Source: Dermacentor variabilis (lineage: Eukaryota; Arthropoda; Arachnida; Ixodida; Ixodidae). From it: a stretch of 64,000 nucleotides of DNA. The stretch covers positions 806,001-870,000 of the forward strand of contig NW_027460401.1 of the NCBI RefSeq assembly GCF_050947875.1, in the 5' to 3' direction. A model generated the notes under the pieces. That model saw only the letters and a list, made by a program, of their open reading frames with translations, was not told the origin of the DNA and searched no databases. Below are positions 22,030-31,591 of this stretch, in pieces. Position 1 is the first letter of the stretch; each line of letters begins with the position of its first letter. A program made the translations under genes and the position numbers.

Positions 22030-24428
22030 GACATCGACATCGTGACGTCGACATCGCTCTAGCGATGTTATCAGCAGTTTTACTTCGGTCCTGCTATAGC
22101 CAGGACGTGCGTTGTCCGTACTGAAGAACAATGTGCATGTAAAGAGCCCCAGTGTGAGCAACAGCGTGAATGGGCGTGAAGGCAACGGGCAGCTGCTATA
22201 GCCGGACGCGTCTTGTCCACAGATCCGTAATGTCGGATAGCTGCTCTGGGACCGATGAAGAACAACGTGCCCGTGACGATCACCTTTGCGAACAAAAGCG
22301 GGAGTGGGCGCGAAAGCATCAGCAACAAATTGCACTATATCACAGTGACCACAAAGCAATGGTTAGCATGGCGACAAAGTAAATAGAACATATAAGATTA
22401 CAAAGAAGTTGTGTGTATGTGTGTTTATTCAATCAATTAACCATATATAACTCAGTATACTTATCAACAAGTATAGCTTCAGCTGGTCTTCCATCTTCAC
22501 ATAGTGGAAGGGCTCTGAATTGTGTTTTTTTATCATTTCTCATCAAACTTGTGCATTTACTTTTTGTAATGCTACAGCCTGTCTCATGCCATTACTGTTC
22601 TCTCTGCTTTAGCTTATTCTGCCGTAGTTGCTGGCATTGTCTCTTGCCTAAGTGTTCGTCCGCGCGACATGCTATAGATGCCATAGACAGTTTAATCACA
22701 GTGTGTTCAATGTAAGAGCACGTCGAAATTACTGGTGCTTTTCTTTATTAGGCAGGCTTTTTTGAACTCTTGTCTGATAAAACCTCGCTTTGTTTTTAAA
22801 CAAATGATTATCTTTGAGAAGTTGTTTCCAGTGACAACATTTTTTCTACGTGAAAGCTGACACATTTGCCAACAAGGTGCACACACGACTCAAAGAACTT
22901 TGAAACATTATAGGTCTTGCTTCACACATTGTCATTGGCTTTGGCATTTTATCCCCATTTTTCATCTCATTAACCTGGCTGCTGTGCGGGAATACCGAAA
23001 TTGCTACTTAGTACTCAGCACGAAACAATGCTTTAAAACCACTGTTTTGTCCACTCGCCTCACCATACCACTGTGTGGTTTTGATCAGAATTTTCTATCA
23101 TAAGTACACTCTAACAAACTTAGATAGGACAAGTACATTACCCTATATGCAAGCAATGCACTGTTGAAAGCCGACTTAAATACCTCACCAAAAGAACTGC
23201 TTTCACCTCCAGTGCACTCTTTAGTCTGTTGTCTAAACATCCTGCCAAATACTGTCATTGCTATCGTGTCCTGCGGCCAATCTTCATTGTCAGCAGACCT
23301 GAATTATGTCTACCAGCGCAAGTAGTATGCCTGAAAATGTACTATGGTGGTGCCCTGTCCTCTTAAAATGACCAATTTTCCTGGAAACCACAGTATCCAG
23401 AAGAATGGCATTTAAAATGTACATCACCAAGGTCCTGTAGAAGAGCAGAGCTCAGTGTTTGAGCCTTGACATCACTCCATAGAACACCTGCATATCATTT
23501 GTGCTCAATTAACCTTGCTATTAACCTTGCTGCAAGACTTTTTCTAATGGCAAGGCCTAGAATGTTTGTCAATTTTTGATGCTCTGACCTCGTTTGATGT
23601 GATTTTCTGTGACATTTTTGTCTATTGCTCTTTCTTGATTATTTTGGATAGCGGCCTTCTTAGGAACTATTGCTTCATTAGATGTTTCGTAAGAAGGAAA
23701 ATCTTGGACACCTTTATACCACACTAGTGCGTATCGTCTGCATGGAAACAAAGCGCTGCATGAGCGGAGGTCTATCTGCGGCAGCTGCTGTGCATTGCGC
23801 CCACGCATCACCCATGTGCTGCTCTCGTGGTCTTCCAATTAGCAAGGCAGTCGCGCCACTCTTTGCTTCGTTTGCGAAGTGTCACACGAGACACATTGTC
23901 CACGCCAGCCAATATATTGCGAAATGAAAACATGTATAGAGTTGCATCAAATTTCCCATTAGGCAGTAGGCGAAATATTTAGTAAAAATACCAATTATAT
24001 TAATACCATGCGATGAAACCAATCAATATGTGCTGAACCAAACTTCTCACGTAATCGCTTAACAGGGGACCTCTGATCATTCTAAGTTAGACCAAAGCCA
24101 TGTGTCATATTGAAGTAGTCTCTTGTGCACGCAGTGCATGAATGGGATATCATTGAAAATATGTGAATGTTTATGGGAGTGTAATCAGGACTGGCACTTC
24201 TTTCACTATAAGTGTCAGTTCCCTATATTTTGCTTCGCTATAGGGCGGTTATGCTCTAATAGATACAGTTGGAAGAAGGTTCTGTCCACGTTGTCACTTC
24301 CATCTATATTTTGTTTTGCACTGTGTATTCAGGTTAGGACCCATGAACTAGCCAAAATTAATTTACATATAACTCACGAAAGAAAGTGCACTGCAGTTGG
24401 GGCTTTGGAAATAGGCCTGCGTTTAAAA
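22030..24428. other. Mostly unrecognised; one weak exon candidate
   Basis: No element ends or domains are visible. On the minus strand a segment from about 23748 to 23569 follows an acceptor-like GCGCTTTGTTTCCATGCAG and stays open for about 60 codons to a stop. It has no recognisable family features, so I do not list it as a gene. Confidence 0.35.
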
Positions 24429-24429
24429 C

Positions 24430-24440
24430 ATATTCGAGTG
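24430..24440. repeat. 11-bp target-site duplication, left copy (Penelope-like element)
   Basis: ATATTCGAGTG is repeated exactly at 25965-25975. The two copies bracket a Penelope-like element with inverted ends. Confidence 0.8.
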
Positions 24441-25964
24441 CGAGCAATAAGAACAGCGCTAAACTACAGGACACAGACAACAGCGCTGACTAACAACGAA
24501 AATGTCTTTAGTGTTTCAGTCTTCATATATATGCTCCGCCGCTATCTGAAACCACAGAATCAACAGAATTGGGCATGCGCAGGGGGATTGCAATTAATGC
24601 GATAGGAAGGCAATCTCCTTCGGATGGAGAGAAATGGAGAGAAGGCTTACACATGCTTCGCCACTAACGTGAATGTGGAAAGCTTCGGAAATGAGGCGTG
24701 CGCGGTCATCGCGGTATTTTGACAGGTAGGTCACAGCTTCGAAAGATGACTTGCAGCCGTATTCATTGCAATGCAGTGACAATTGACTATCTTTAGCCCG
24801 TTTTTGAAATTTGTTTGAGCACTCGCACATGCGGTCATTGATGCAGCGCCCCGTTTGGCCGATATAAAAACGCTTGCATGAAAGGGGGATCTTATACACC
24901 ACACAGTCACAACAGTCACCAACAAACCTCTGTCTGTGCTGCTTTTCACAACTTTTTTTGTGTTGTTCTTGCGTTCCCGATTGACTTGGTCGCACAGGCT
25001 ACCTAACTTATTTTTGGCAGTGAACAGCAACATGACGCCTGCCCTACTGACAACCTCTTTGAGATTGTGCGCAACCTGGTGCACTTATGGTATAACCGCA
25101 ACCATTTGCCGTGAGCGATTCTCAGATAGAGTAGCTGCCGACTGCTTTCCTTTAAGGTTCGTTGCGAGGCTTTCAGCGATGCTGGTCAAAAGCGGTACCG
25201 GGAAACCTGCGAGCTTCAGCCTGGCTACTTGCTTTTCGAAGCTTACATCCACTTGGTGGTCACAAGACCGGATGAGGGCCGCTTTCATGCAGGATCTTGC
25301 TATACTGCGCTTCACTATCTTTGAGTGCGCGGACGAAAATGGGAGAAGGCTCTTATGAAACCGAGGAGCGTAACCCCAACATACATGATTGCTTAAGAAC
25401 GTTAGCTCCAAGTCTAAGAAACGAAGCTTGTTGTCGGACGGATGCTCCGTGGTCAATTCAAAAGAATCTAGAACTGTGCGGAACAAGTCAAATATTATGG
25501 CAGCAGCAGGCTGCGCGTCAGTGGTGTTAGTATTGTAAAAAATTAGAAAGTCATCGACGTATCGCATCACTTTTACAGTGCTAGTCTGGCTGAGCTTAGT
25601 TACAATATTGCGGTCATAGCTGGCTAATAAGATGTCACTAAGAACAGGGGCTATACATGAACCGATGCCCACACCTTTCTTCTGTATAAAAAGCTTATCC
25701 TCCATTGAAACGAAAGTGGAAAGCATATAAAACCTTAAACCTTCCTATCGCATTAATTGCAATCCCCCTGCGCATGCCCAATTTTGTTGATTCTGTGGTT
25801 TCAGATAGCGGCGGAGCATATACATGCTGACTGAAGCAATAAAAGCCACTCTGGTTGTTAGTCAGCGCTGTTGTCTGTGTCCCCTCACTCGTCCTCTCGT
25901 TTAGCGCTGTTCTCATTGCTCGTAATCATGAACCAACCAGCGCAAATGCGTACTCTTCTGCAGT
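24441..25964 (-). mobile_element. Penelope-like element with inverted terminal repeats
   Basis: The interval is bounded by an 11-bp direct repeat. Its two ends are inverted copies of one about 170-bp sequence: 24442-24612 on the left, and its complement at about 25738-25925 on the right. Both contain GAACAGCGCTAAAC, CAACAGCGCTGACTAACAAC and CTCCGCCGCTATCTGAAACC. The right copy extends about 40 bp further through TGGTTCATGATTACGAG. Penelope-like elements are known to carry terminal repeats in direct or inverted arrangement, and inverted flanks are frequent on 5'-truncated copies. Confidence 0.88.
24602..25726 (-). pseudogene. Penelope-like reverse transcriptase with GIY-YIG endonuclease, truncated
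   Basis: The minus strand encodes the second half of a Penelope-like reverse transcriptase: GVGIGSCIAPVLSDILL, then RYVDDFLIFY with the catalytic YVDD, then LRFLDLELTF. A linker follows (HNLKEVVSRAGV), then a GIY-YIG nuclease with CVVYKIPLSCKRFYIGQTGR and RDDRARLISEAFHI. GIY-YIG fusion to this RT is diagnostic of the group. Lesions are an in-frame TAA at 25085-25087 and a frameshift near 24950. The N-terminal RT is missing because the element is 5' truncated, the remaining frame beginning directly next to the inverted terminal copy. It is not functional as it stands. Confidence 0.9.
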
Positions 25965-26160
25965 ATATTCGAGTGGTTGACACATGAAGTGGGTTCGTTC
26001 ATGTGAGTAACCCATGTCAGTGCTGTATTGTCTTTGAAGAGGATTAATCAATTGTTCCTGCTTTAGATAAAGTATAGTGATCTAGACAGGAAATTTTAAA
26101 AGGCTGACGAAGAAGTTAACACTTTTGAACTTTTCGTGCTAACTACTATCTTCTCAGCTG

Positions 26161-26425
26161 CTACAGTTTTTGTAAATATTCAGTAAATATATTTGGTGTG
26201 TCTTTTCTCTGTAACACTTTTATGAAGGTTGCGGACGCTTCCAGACGCAAGATGGATTTATGCAGCAGGCGCTCCTTGGCTGCATCTGCTATGCCAGCTA
26301 GAGGCGAGACTGCTTGGGGCACGTTGCATCTCCGCCCAAAGTCATCCTGACACAACCGCCATATTATGTTGGCCACAGAAAGGTCACGTGGGCTGACAAT
26401 ATGTGAAGCTGCTGCGAACACAGTT
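26161..26425 (-). CDS. Candidate exon of an unrecognised gene
   Basis: An acceptor-like CCAACTGTGTTCGCAG precedes the segment on the minus strand. The open frame (SPRDLSVANIIWRLCQDD ... IFTEYLQKL) ends at a stop at 26161. The composition, with a mix of acidic, basic and aliphatic residues and no low-complexity runs, looks more like real protein than the surrounding chance frames. I recognise no domain. It may belong with the open segment at 26751-27095, although both end in stops, so they cannot simply be consecutive exons of one transcript. Confidence 0.28.
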
Positions 26426-26750
26426 GGCAGGTGGGCTTTGCTTGCCTTGCGTAGCTTATATTTCAGCTTATGATCTTGAAAATCTCACCTTGTGCTTCTA
26501 CTGAAGCACAACAAGCAATGGTGTCTGTCCTTCGGCATCGTTATCTAAAGCTTTTCACCTGTGTTGCCATCTGTTTACAGCAATGTTTCTCTAACTTATC
26601 TTATGTTCAAGTGCCATCGTAAGTTAATTCTGGTTCACGCACATTTGACCCATCTTGTCATGTCTCGGCACCAAATGTCACGGAACCTGTACCTGTGAAA
26701 ATAGAAGTTTTCACACCAGTTTCTCCTCTAACATAGGGCGATGATGTGGT

Positions 26751-27095
26751 TTAGAGCGTCAGGAAATGTCGATAGCGTCTTGTTTCTGTGGAGAAATCGA
26801 CAAGGAAATGCTCTGCCCTGACAGACGCGGGTACCATGATGGGGTCGATTACACCTGTATGAATCTGGCCTTCGCGAGGAACATAGCTGTCAATTTGCCT
26901 TGAGACCAGTCTGGCTATGTCAAAAATTTCTGGATAAAACACACTTCTCTCTTTCAGAAAGAGATAACTGAAGTGTTTTGGAGGTGGTTGTCCTAATTTC
27001 CTGCCTCTGACTTGAGCAGGTATGAAAGATGCAAGGATTAGGTGCATAGAATTGACTGCACCATTTGAAGGTGCACCACTGTAAATTTTCAATTT
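26751..27095 (-). CDS. Candidate exon of an unrecognised gene
   Basis: On the minus strand TTTCACAGTCTTGCAG, a good splice acceptor, precedes an open frame of about 115 codons. It contains VRGRKLGQPPPKHFSYLF and REGQIHTGVIDPIMVPASVR and ends at a TAA. The residue mix is protein-like and lacks repeats. I do not recognise the family; a decayed element ORF is the main alternative. Confidence 0.3.
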   Translation of the reverse strand, partial: KLKIYSGAPSNGAVNSMHLILASFIPAQVRGRKLGQPPPKHFSYLFLKERSVFYPEIFDIARLVSRQIDSYVPREGQIHTGVIDPIMVPASVRAEHFLVDFSTETRRYRHFLTL

Positions 27096-27114
27096 ACCTG
27101 CAAGACTGTGAAAC

Positions 27115-27350
27115 ATGCTTTGTTAAGAGTTGTATGGCTTAGGTGAATATTACCTCTCAATGTGGAGAAATACGTTTCAAGATGTTGAACATTAAAGGGG
27201 TACCGACATGATATTTTTGACCATTCATTTCTTGCGTTAAATCAAGGTCCTAGACTTCTAAACTCTAGAAAAAGTCGTGACAAGCTTCAGAGCACAGTTA
27301 GTAATTTACTAACTTTTCTACATCCCGTTTCGTTTTAGTGTCGTTTTTTT
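27115..27350. other. Possible dispersed repeat, unassigned
   Basis: The block beginning TTAAAGGGGTACCGACATG (27195) has the look of a dispersed repeat; a similar TTTAAAGGGACAATGAAC block occurs at about 36722. No ends or coding potential can be defined from one window. Confidence 0.25.
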
Positions 27351-27351
27351 A

Positions 27352-27523
27352 TACAGTGGAACCTCGACACAATTCTGCTTAATACGTTTTTCGGGATGTC
27401 AATTTCTTTTTCTTCTCCCGAAAATCGGATTTGGTTGGATAATATGTTGGATGATATGATTTTCGTATGATACACTTTTTTTTCTGATTGCTGTGAAGAT
27501 CGTATCAACGAGGTTCTACTGTA
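27352..27523. mobile_element. MITE with TA target duplication (Tc1/mariner/pogo type)
   Basis: The ends are inverted: CAGTGGAACCTCG at 27354 and the complement of CAGTAGAACCTCG ending at 27521. Both are bordered by TA (27352-27353, 27522-27523). About 168 bp with no ORF. TA duplication and CAGTNGAACCTCG-like ends are typical of non-autonomous pogo/Tigger-like elements. Confidence 0.75.
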
Positions 27524-27529
27524 TCTCAG

Positions 27530-28075
27530 TTTTCAATTTATTTCTCATTAACCCTTCATTGACAATTGTTGCCTACAAGCAACATACCAGAAAGAAACTT
27601 GTCTTGCCTAGTTTCATTATTGAGTACCAAGATTCTGGATAGTTGTCTTTGGCCAACACTGAATGAGAGGCAACAACTGTCATTTATTGGTTTAGAGCAG
27701 GAATACTCGACGAGGAAGGAGTTTGGCATGTGACTCACTGTCTTTTGAAAGTGAGGTCAGAGGATACAGGCCGATGCAAGGTATGCAACTGCGGTGGTGT
27801 CGCGCATGGGATGTGAAGCAAAAGAAATGTACACCTACGGTTCACATATGATGAGAACTGTCTATACAAATTGAAAACGAAGTCTCAGGAGGCTTGGTGT
27901 GAAGCCCACTTTCAGATTCCTGCCTGGAGCTATTGTATCAAATAATTACCCCTTCAAATCAGTAAGATTATAAAACTTTCCGCATATTAATTCATGAGGA
28001 GGAAATGCACACATCAGCAGCTGTGAAATATGATAACCTCATCGAGCATTCGACCTCACTCAAGCTCGTTCATGA
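27530..28075. other. No recognisable gene
   Basis: Nothing beyond short chance frames. Confidence 0.4.
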
Positions 28076-28190
28076 AGTTGAAGTTTAAGTTGAAGTTGAA
28101 ATTTATTTGCATCATCACAATGCCGGAATACTCGAGCAAAAAGTGAAAATCAATTCACTTGAGAAGCGCCCGAGTTGCCATTGCCATAGC
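28076..28190 (-). mobile_element. LINE 3' end fragment
   Basis: The minus strand ends GATGCAAATAAATTTC followed by a TTCAACTTCAACTT-type tail (28076-28108 on the plus strand as GTTGAA repeats). AATAAA plus a hexameric tail is the pattern of CR1/L2-like LINE ends in this window. No ORF is attached. Confidence 0.5.
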
Positions 28191-28336
28191 TAAAAATTTT
28201 AACAGCCAAACAACGTCTCATCACTTTGGGAGGTTGAGATCAGCTTAGATCGACTTCATTACGTCAGCCTTGTGAACCATGTGAGGTTGGCCATCTTTGC
28301 ATGGAAGACTTCATTCTATGGCTCCCTGTAGACTTC

Positions 28337-29344
28337 TGGGGCGCTATAACGTAAAATGATTCCAAACTTTTCTATTTCAATTCTGCAATCAGCCCACCAC
28401 GATTGGTCAAAACATTTTCGGGCCACTCCCAACTTCGCCTGTCTGTCAAGCGACGTCACGAAAACCGCGATAGCTCCCTATCAGATATAATGTGTACACA
28501 CTAACTATGCATCATTAAACCCTGCAAAAAATAATTATTCCTGATTCGACGCCTTTTCACCATTAGCCCTCTGCTATTGGTTCAATGTTGTTGGGCTACA
28601 CCCACTTCGCCTGTCTTTCACGTGACCACACAACACCGCGAAAACTGACTGCGTCAAAGTGACGTGTACGTGAAAAAATGCATGAATATGCCGAACAAAA
28701 TTGAAAATTTTTCTGAATAGCCAGAGATTGCCCCGTTCCGAAAGGAATAGATGGCTGCACGCTGATCGCTCAGGCCCTCGCTACTTGCACCTGCCGGTGA
28801 GAGCATGTATTTCGGTGAGAGCACTCTGAGCATGTATTTATTTGCACATGATAAACCTTTTTTCGTGGCAGTAAAACATTATCGAGACCTTTCAGCACGT
28901 GTACGGCATCGCTCTGCCAACTCTTCCTTGCTGAGGATCCGTTTTAGCCGCATTCTTATCCTGCCGTTGCACGCTGCCGCGATTTTCGACCAGCCACCGC
29001 AAGCTAAGTAAAGTGAACCGGACCAATCAGAGAAGCCGGCACCAACCTCTTCATGCGGTGTTCTATTTTCACTGTACTGGCTCGGCCCCATCGAAACCCT
29101 CTCCACTAGACCGTGCTCCTCACCTCTTGTCAATCAATTAGAAAAGAAAAACCGCTGAGTGCAGGCAATGTTATCGGTTTTGAAATCGAACAAAGGTGAC
29201 CTCCTATAAACGAGGAGAGTGTTTGATTGGGTTGTTCAGACCACGCTGCAGGTCCCCGCCCGATGCTTGCGCCTGTGGTCACGTAAATTTGACGTCAAGA
29301 GATTGGACTCAAAACAGTATGGTATCATTTTACGTTATAGCGCT
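28337..29344. mobile_element. Non-autonomous DNA transposon with about 33-bp TIRs
   Basis: The left end, GGCGCTATAACGTAAAATGA (28340), and the complement of the right end, AGCGCTATAACGTAAAATGA (reading left from 29343), form terminal inverted repeats of about 33 bp with a few mismatches. The interior, about 1 kb, has a diverged internal duplication (around 28410-28480 and 28580-28650, sharing CTTCGCCTGTCT and ACCGCGA). It has no transposase. No clear target duplication was found, so superfamily is undetermined. Confidence 0.7.
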
Positions 29345-29349
29345 CCTGA

Positions 29350-29636
29350 ATGTGCTTTACTTTAGGTGCGTTCGATTCGCCTGCACCACCTGAACCAGCT
29401 CACGAGGTGCTGCACCCTGCCATTCGTTCCAGTGGTGCAGCAATGGCGCTCGCTGAACCACTCCGTTCGTTTCAAAAGGCGCAAGGCTGGTTCATGATTT
29501 GGCTGCACGTATTCCACTGTCGGTGCCGACTTTGTGCAGGCGTACAGATGCGAAGCAGCAGTACAGCAGACAACCCAGCACACAGGCGTGAGCGCAATTA
29601 AAAGCCCGCTTACGCATGTCTGATGTGTCTACAGGT
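29350..29636. other. No recognisable gene
   Basis: Short frames on both strands only; lies between the TIR element and the deleted RTE copy. Confidence 0.4.
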
Positions 29637-30537
29637 GTGGTCCTCAATTTAAGTAGAACGCTTTTCGTAAGCCTCCAGGTTTCTGCCCCGTACTTGAGTA
29701 CTGATAGGACGCAGCTGTTATATACTTTTCTCTTGAGGGATAATGGCAACCTGCTGTTCATGATCCGAGAATGCCTGCCAAACGCACCCTAGCCCATTGT
29801 TATGCTTCTAATTATTTCAGTCTCATGATTCGGATCAGCAGTCACTACCTGTCCTAAGTAGATGTATTCCCTTACCACTTCCAATGCCTCACTACCTATC
29901 GTAAACTGCTGTTCTCTTCCGAGACTGTTAAATATTACTTTAGTGTTCTGCACATTAATTTCAAGACCCACCCTTCGGCTTTGCCTCTCCAGGTCAGTGA
30001 GAATGCATTGCAGTTGGTCCCCTGAGTTACCATATTACCATGCCATATTCCCCCACTGCCTTTTCGCGAGCCTGTTTCTTGCCTACCTTGGCGGCATTGA
30101 AGTCGCCCATCAGTGCAGTGTATTTTGACCTTACCCATCGCCGATTCCACGTCTTCATAGAAGCTTTCGACTTCCTGGTCTTCATGACTGGATGTAGTGG
30201 CGTACACCTGTACGACCTTCAATTTGTACCTCTTATTAAGGGTCACAACAAGACCTGCCACCCTCTCGTTATTGCTATAGAATTCCTGTACGTTACCAAC
30301 TATATTCTTATTAATCAGGAATCCGACTCCTAGTTCTCGCCTCAGCCCCGGTACCAAAGGACGTGGCCGCTTTTGAGCACTGTATATGCTTCATTTGTCC
30401 TCCTAACTTCACTGAGCCCTATTATATCCCATTTACTGCCCTCTAATAGCACTGCTAGACTCACCTCACTAGATAACGTTCTAGCGTTAAACGTTGCCAG
30501 GTTCAGATTCCAATGGCGGCCTGACCGGATCCAGGGA

Positions 30538-30630
30538 TTCTTAGCACCCTCTGTGATCTTAGCACCCTCTGCTGATCTCTGCACCCTTAGCACCCTCTGC
30601 TTAGCACCCTCTGCTAGGTCTGACCACCGC
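30538..30630. repeat. Short TTAGCACCCTCTG tandem repeat
   Basis: TTAGCACCCTCTG occurs four times, with one shorter degenerate copy. The RTE copy at 19 kb has this motif once (complement CAGAGGGTGCTAAG), so the array is a local expansion in the RTE leader. Confidence 0.8.
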
Positions 30631-30848
30631 CGTTGGTCAGTTGCTTCGCAGCTGCTGGGGACTAAGGGCCGGGGTTTGATTGTTGTGTTCATATGGGAGG
30701 TTGCGGCCAAGTACTGTACCAGGGTGGCCAATCCTGCTCTTGTGAGGAGTGCGTCACCGGTTCTGGTCACCGGGATCAGGCAGCACTCCATGCCTGTTTG
30801 TGCAATTTTATCAACACGCGGATTTTTTTTTATCCGGTGCAAAATTGC

Positions 30849-30918
30849 GCGGCACCGGGATTCGAACCACGGTCCTCTTGCACGAGAGGCGGATGCCCTA
30901 CCTCTACGCCACCGCTGC
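30849..30918 (-). promoter_or_regulatory. tRNA-like 5' head of RTE (putative internal pol III promoter)
   Basis: Seventy bases on the minus strand have an A-box-like GTGGCGTAGAGGTAGGGC and a B-box-like GTGGTTCGAATCCCGG. The ends GCGGTG and TGCCGC can pair, and CCTCT/AGAGG makes an anticodon-like stem. T-stem mismatches and a short loop argue against a working tRNA. Its position directly upstream of the RTE leader suggests it belongs to the element. Confidence 0.6.
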
Positions 30919-30959
30919 ATCTCTGCATCGCCACCATGTTGGTTGTAGCCAACTGGTCA

Positions 30960-31435
30960 ACCAAACCACCACAGTCCGCGCTCATTGTGTACTGCGCACG
31001 AGATTCCCAGGCATCTCTTCCACTCCACCACCGAGAAAAATTTGTCATGTATTTCAAGAAATTACATGAGCTGTTCATTGCAGCATGCGAGGCGAACGTT
31101 GAAAAGTGCGAGCCACTGTTTCATTTTGGTTGTTACCCTCTGATTACGCGTTGAGTATCGTATTTGTTCGAGCTTTGTATGCAGTACATGCTGATGCACG
31201 CGGTCGTTTTGCGTTATTATTTTTCCACACGTGCACCTCGGTGACTGCAACGTTATGTTTGCTTAGCGACGGACATAATAGGATTTGTATACGTGTTGGA
31301 GACAGGTTTGAAATGTGACGCCGAAACTTTCATGCCGTTATGATGCTTACCTACATGGGTTTCGCGCACGACTTGCAGACTTCGGTAACAGCGGTATCTA
31401 GAAGTTCTTAGGTAAGCTAGACGGCGTTTTTAACA
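30960..31435. other. No recognisable gene
   Basis: Short unrelated frames on both strands; no repeat ends seen. Confidence 0.35.
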
Positions 31436-31439
31436 GTGG

Positions 31440-31591
31440 TGTTAAAAACGCCGATAGCCAATCAGTAGCTAATCGATCAAAAAATTCCGGAAAATGCTGT
31501 GGATGACTTGGTAGTGCTTTAGGCTAGCCCAAATATGTGGTCAATACCTTGCGATAGTCAATCGATAGCCAATCAATAGGAAATCGATAAT
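31440..31591. repeat. Satellite fragment (about 112-bp unit), left of LINE
   Basis: Contains AATTCCGGAAAATGCTGTGG, CTAGCCCAAATATGTGG, CTTGCGATAGTCAATCGATAG and ends at GGAAATCGATA. The same unit resumes at 34.7 kb beyond the LINE. Confidence 0.75.

Larger units (their letters stand above)
29637..30918 (-). pseudogene. RTE LINE copy with 1.6-kb internal deletion and tRNA-like 5' end
   Basis: From right to left it carries a tRNA-like head (30918-30849), a leader (AATCAAACCCCGGCCCTTAG), the start of the endonuclease (LNLATFNARTLSSE, GLSEVRR, GVGFLINKN) and a frame change. It then jumps near 30030 directly to the RT thumb (GREQQFTIGSEALEVVREYI, YGAETWRL). Relative to the copy at 19-21.8 kb, the stretch equivalent to about 19543-21131 is absent, including the FADD centre. 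The 3' end stops at LKLRTT, short of the normal C-terminus and (TGA)n tail. The frame from the tRNA-like head into the endonuclease is open (30920-30342). It cannot make an active enzyme. Confidence 0.85.

Noticed and set aside
24442..24612. Hammerhead ribozyme in the Penelope-like terminus
   Set aside because: Such ribozymes are known in these elements, but I could not find a convincing CUGANGA ... GAAA core here by eye. A covariance-model search would decide.
30849..30918. Functional tRNA gene
   Set aside because: T-stem mismatches and an irregular anticodon loop; position at the RTE 5' end favours an element module.
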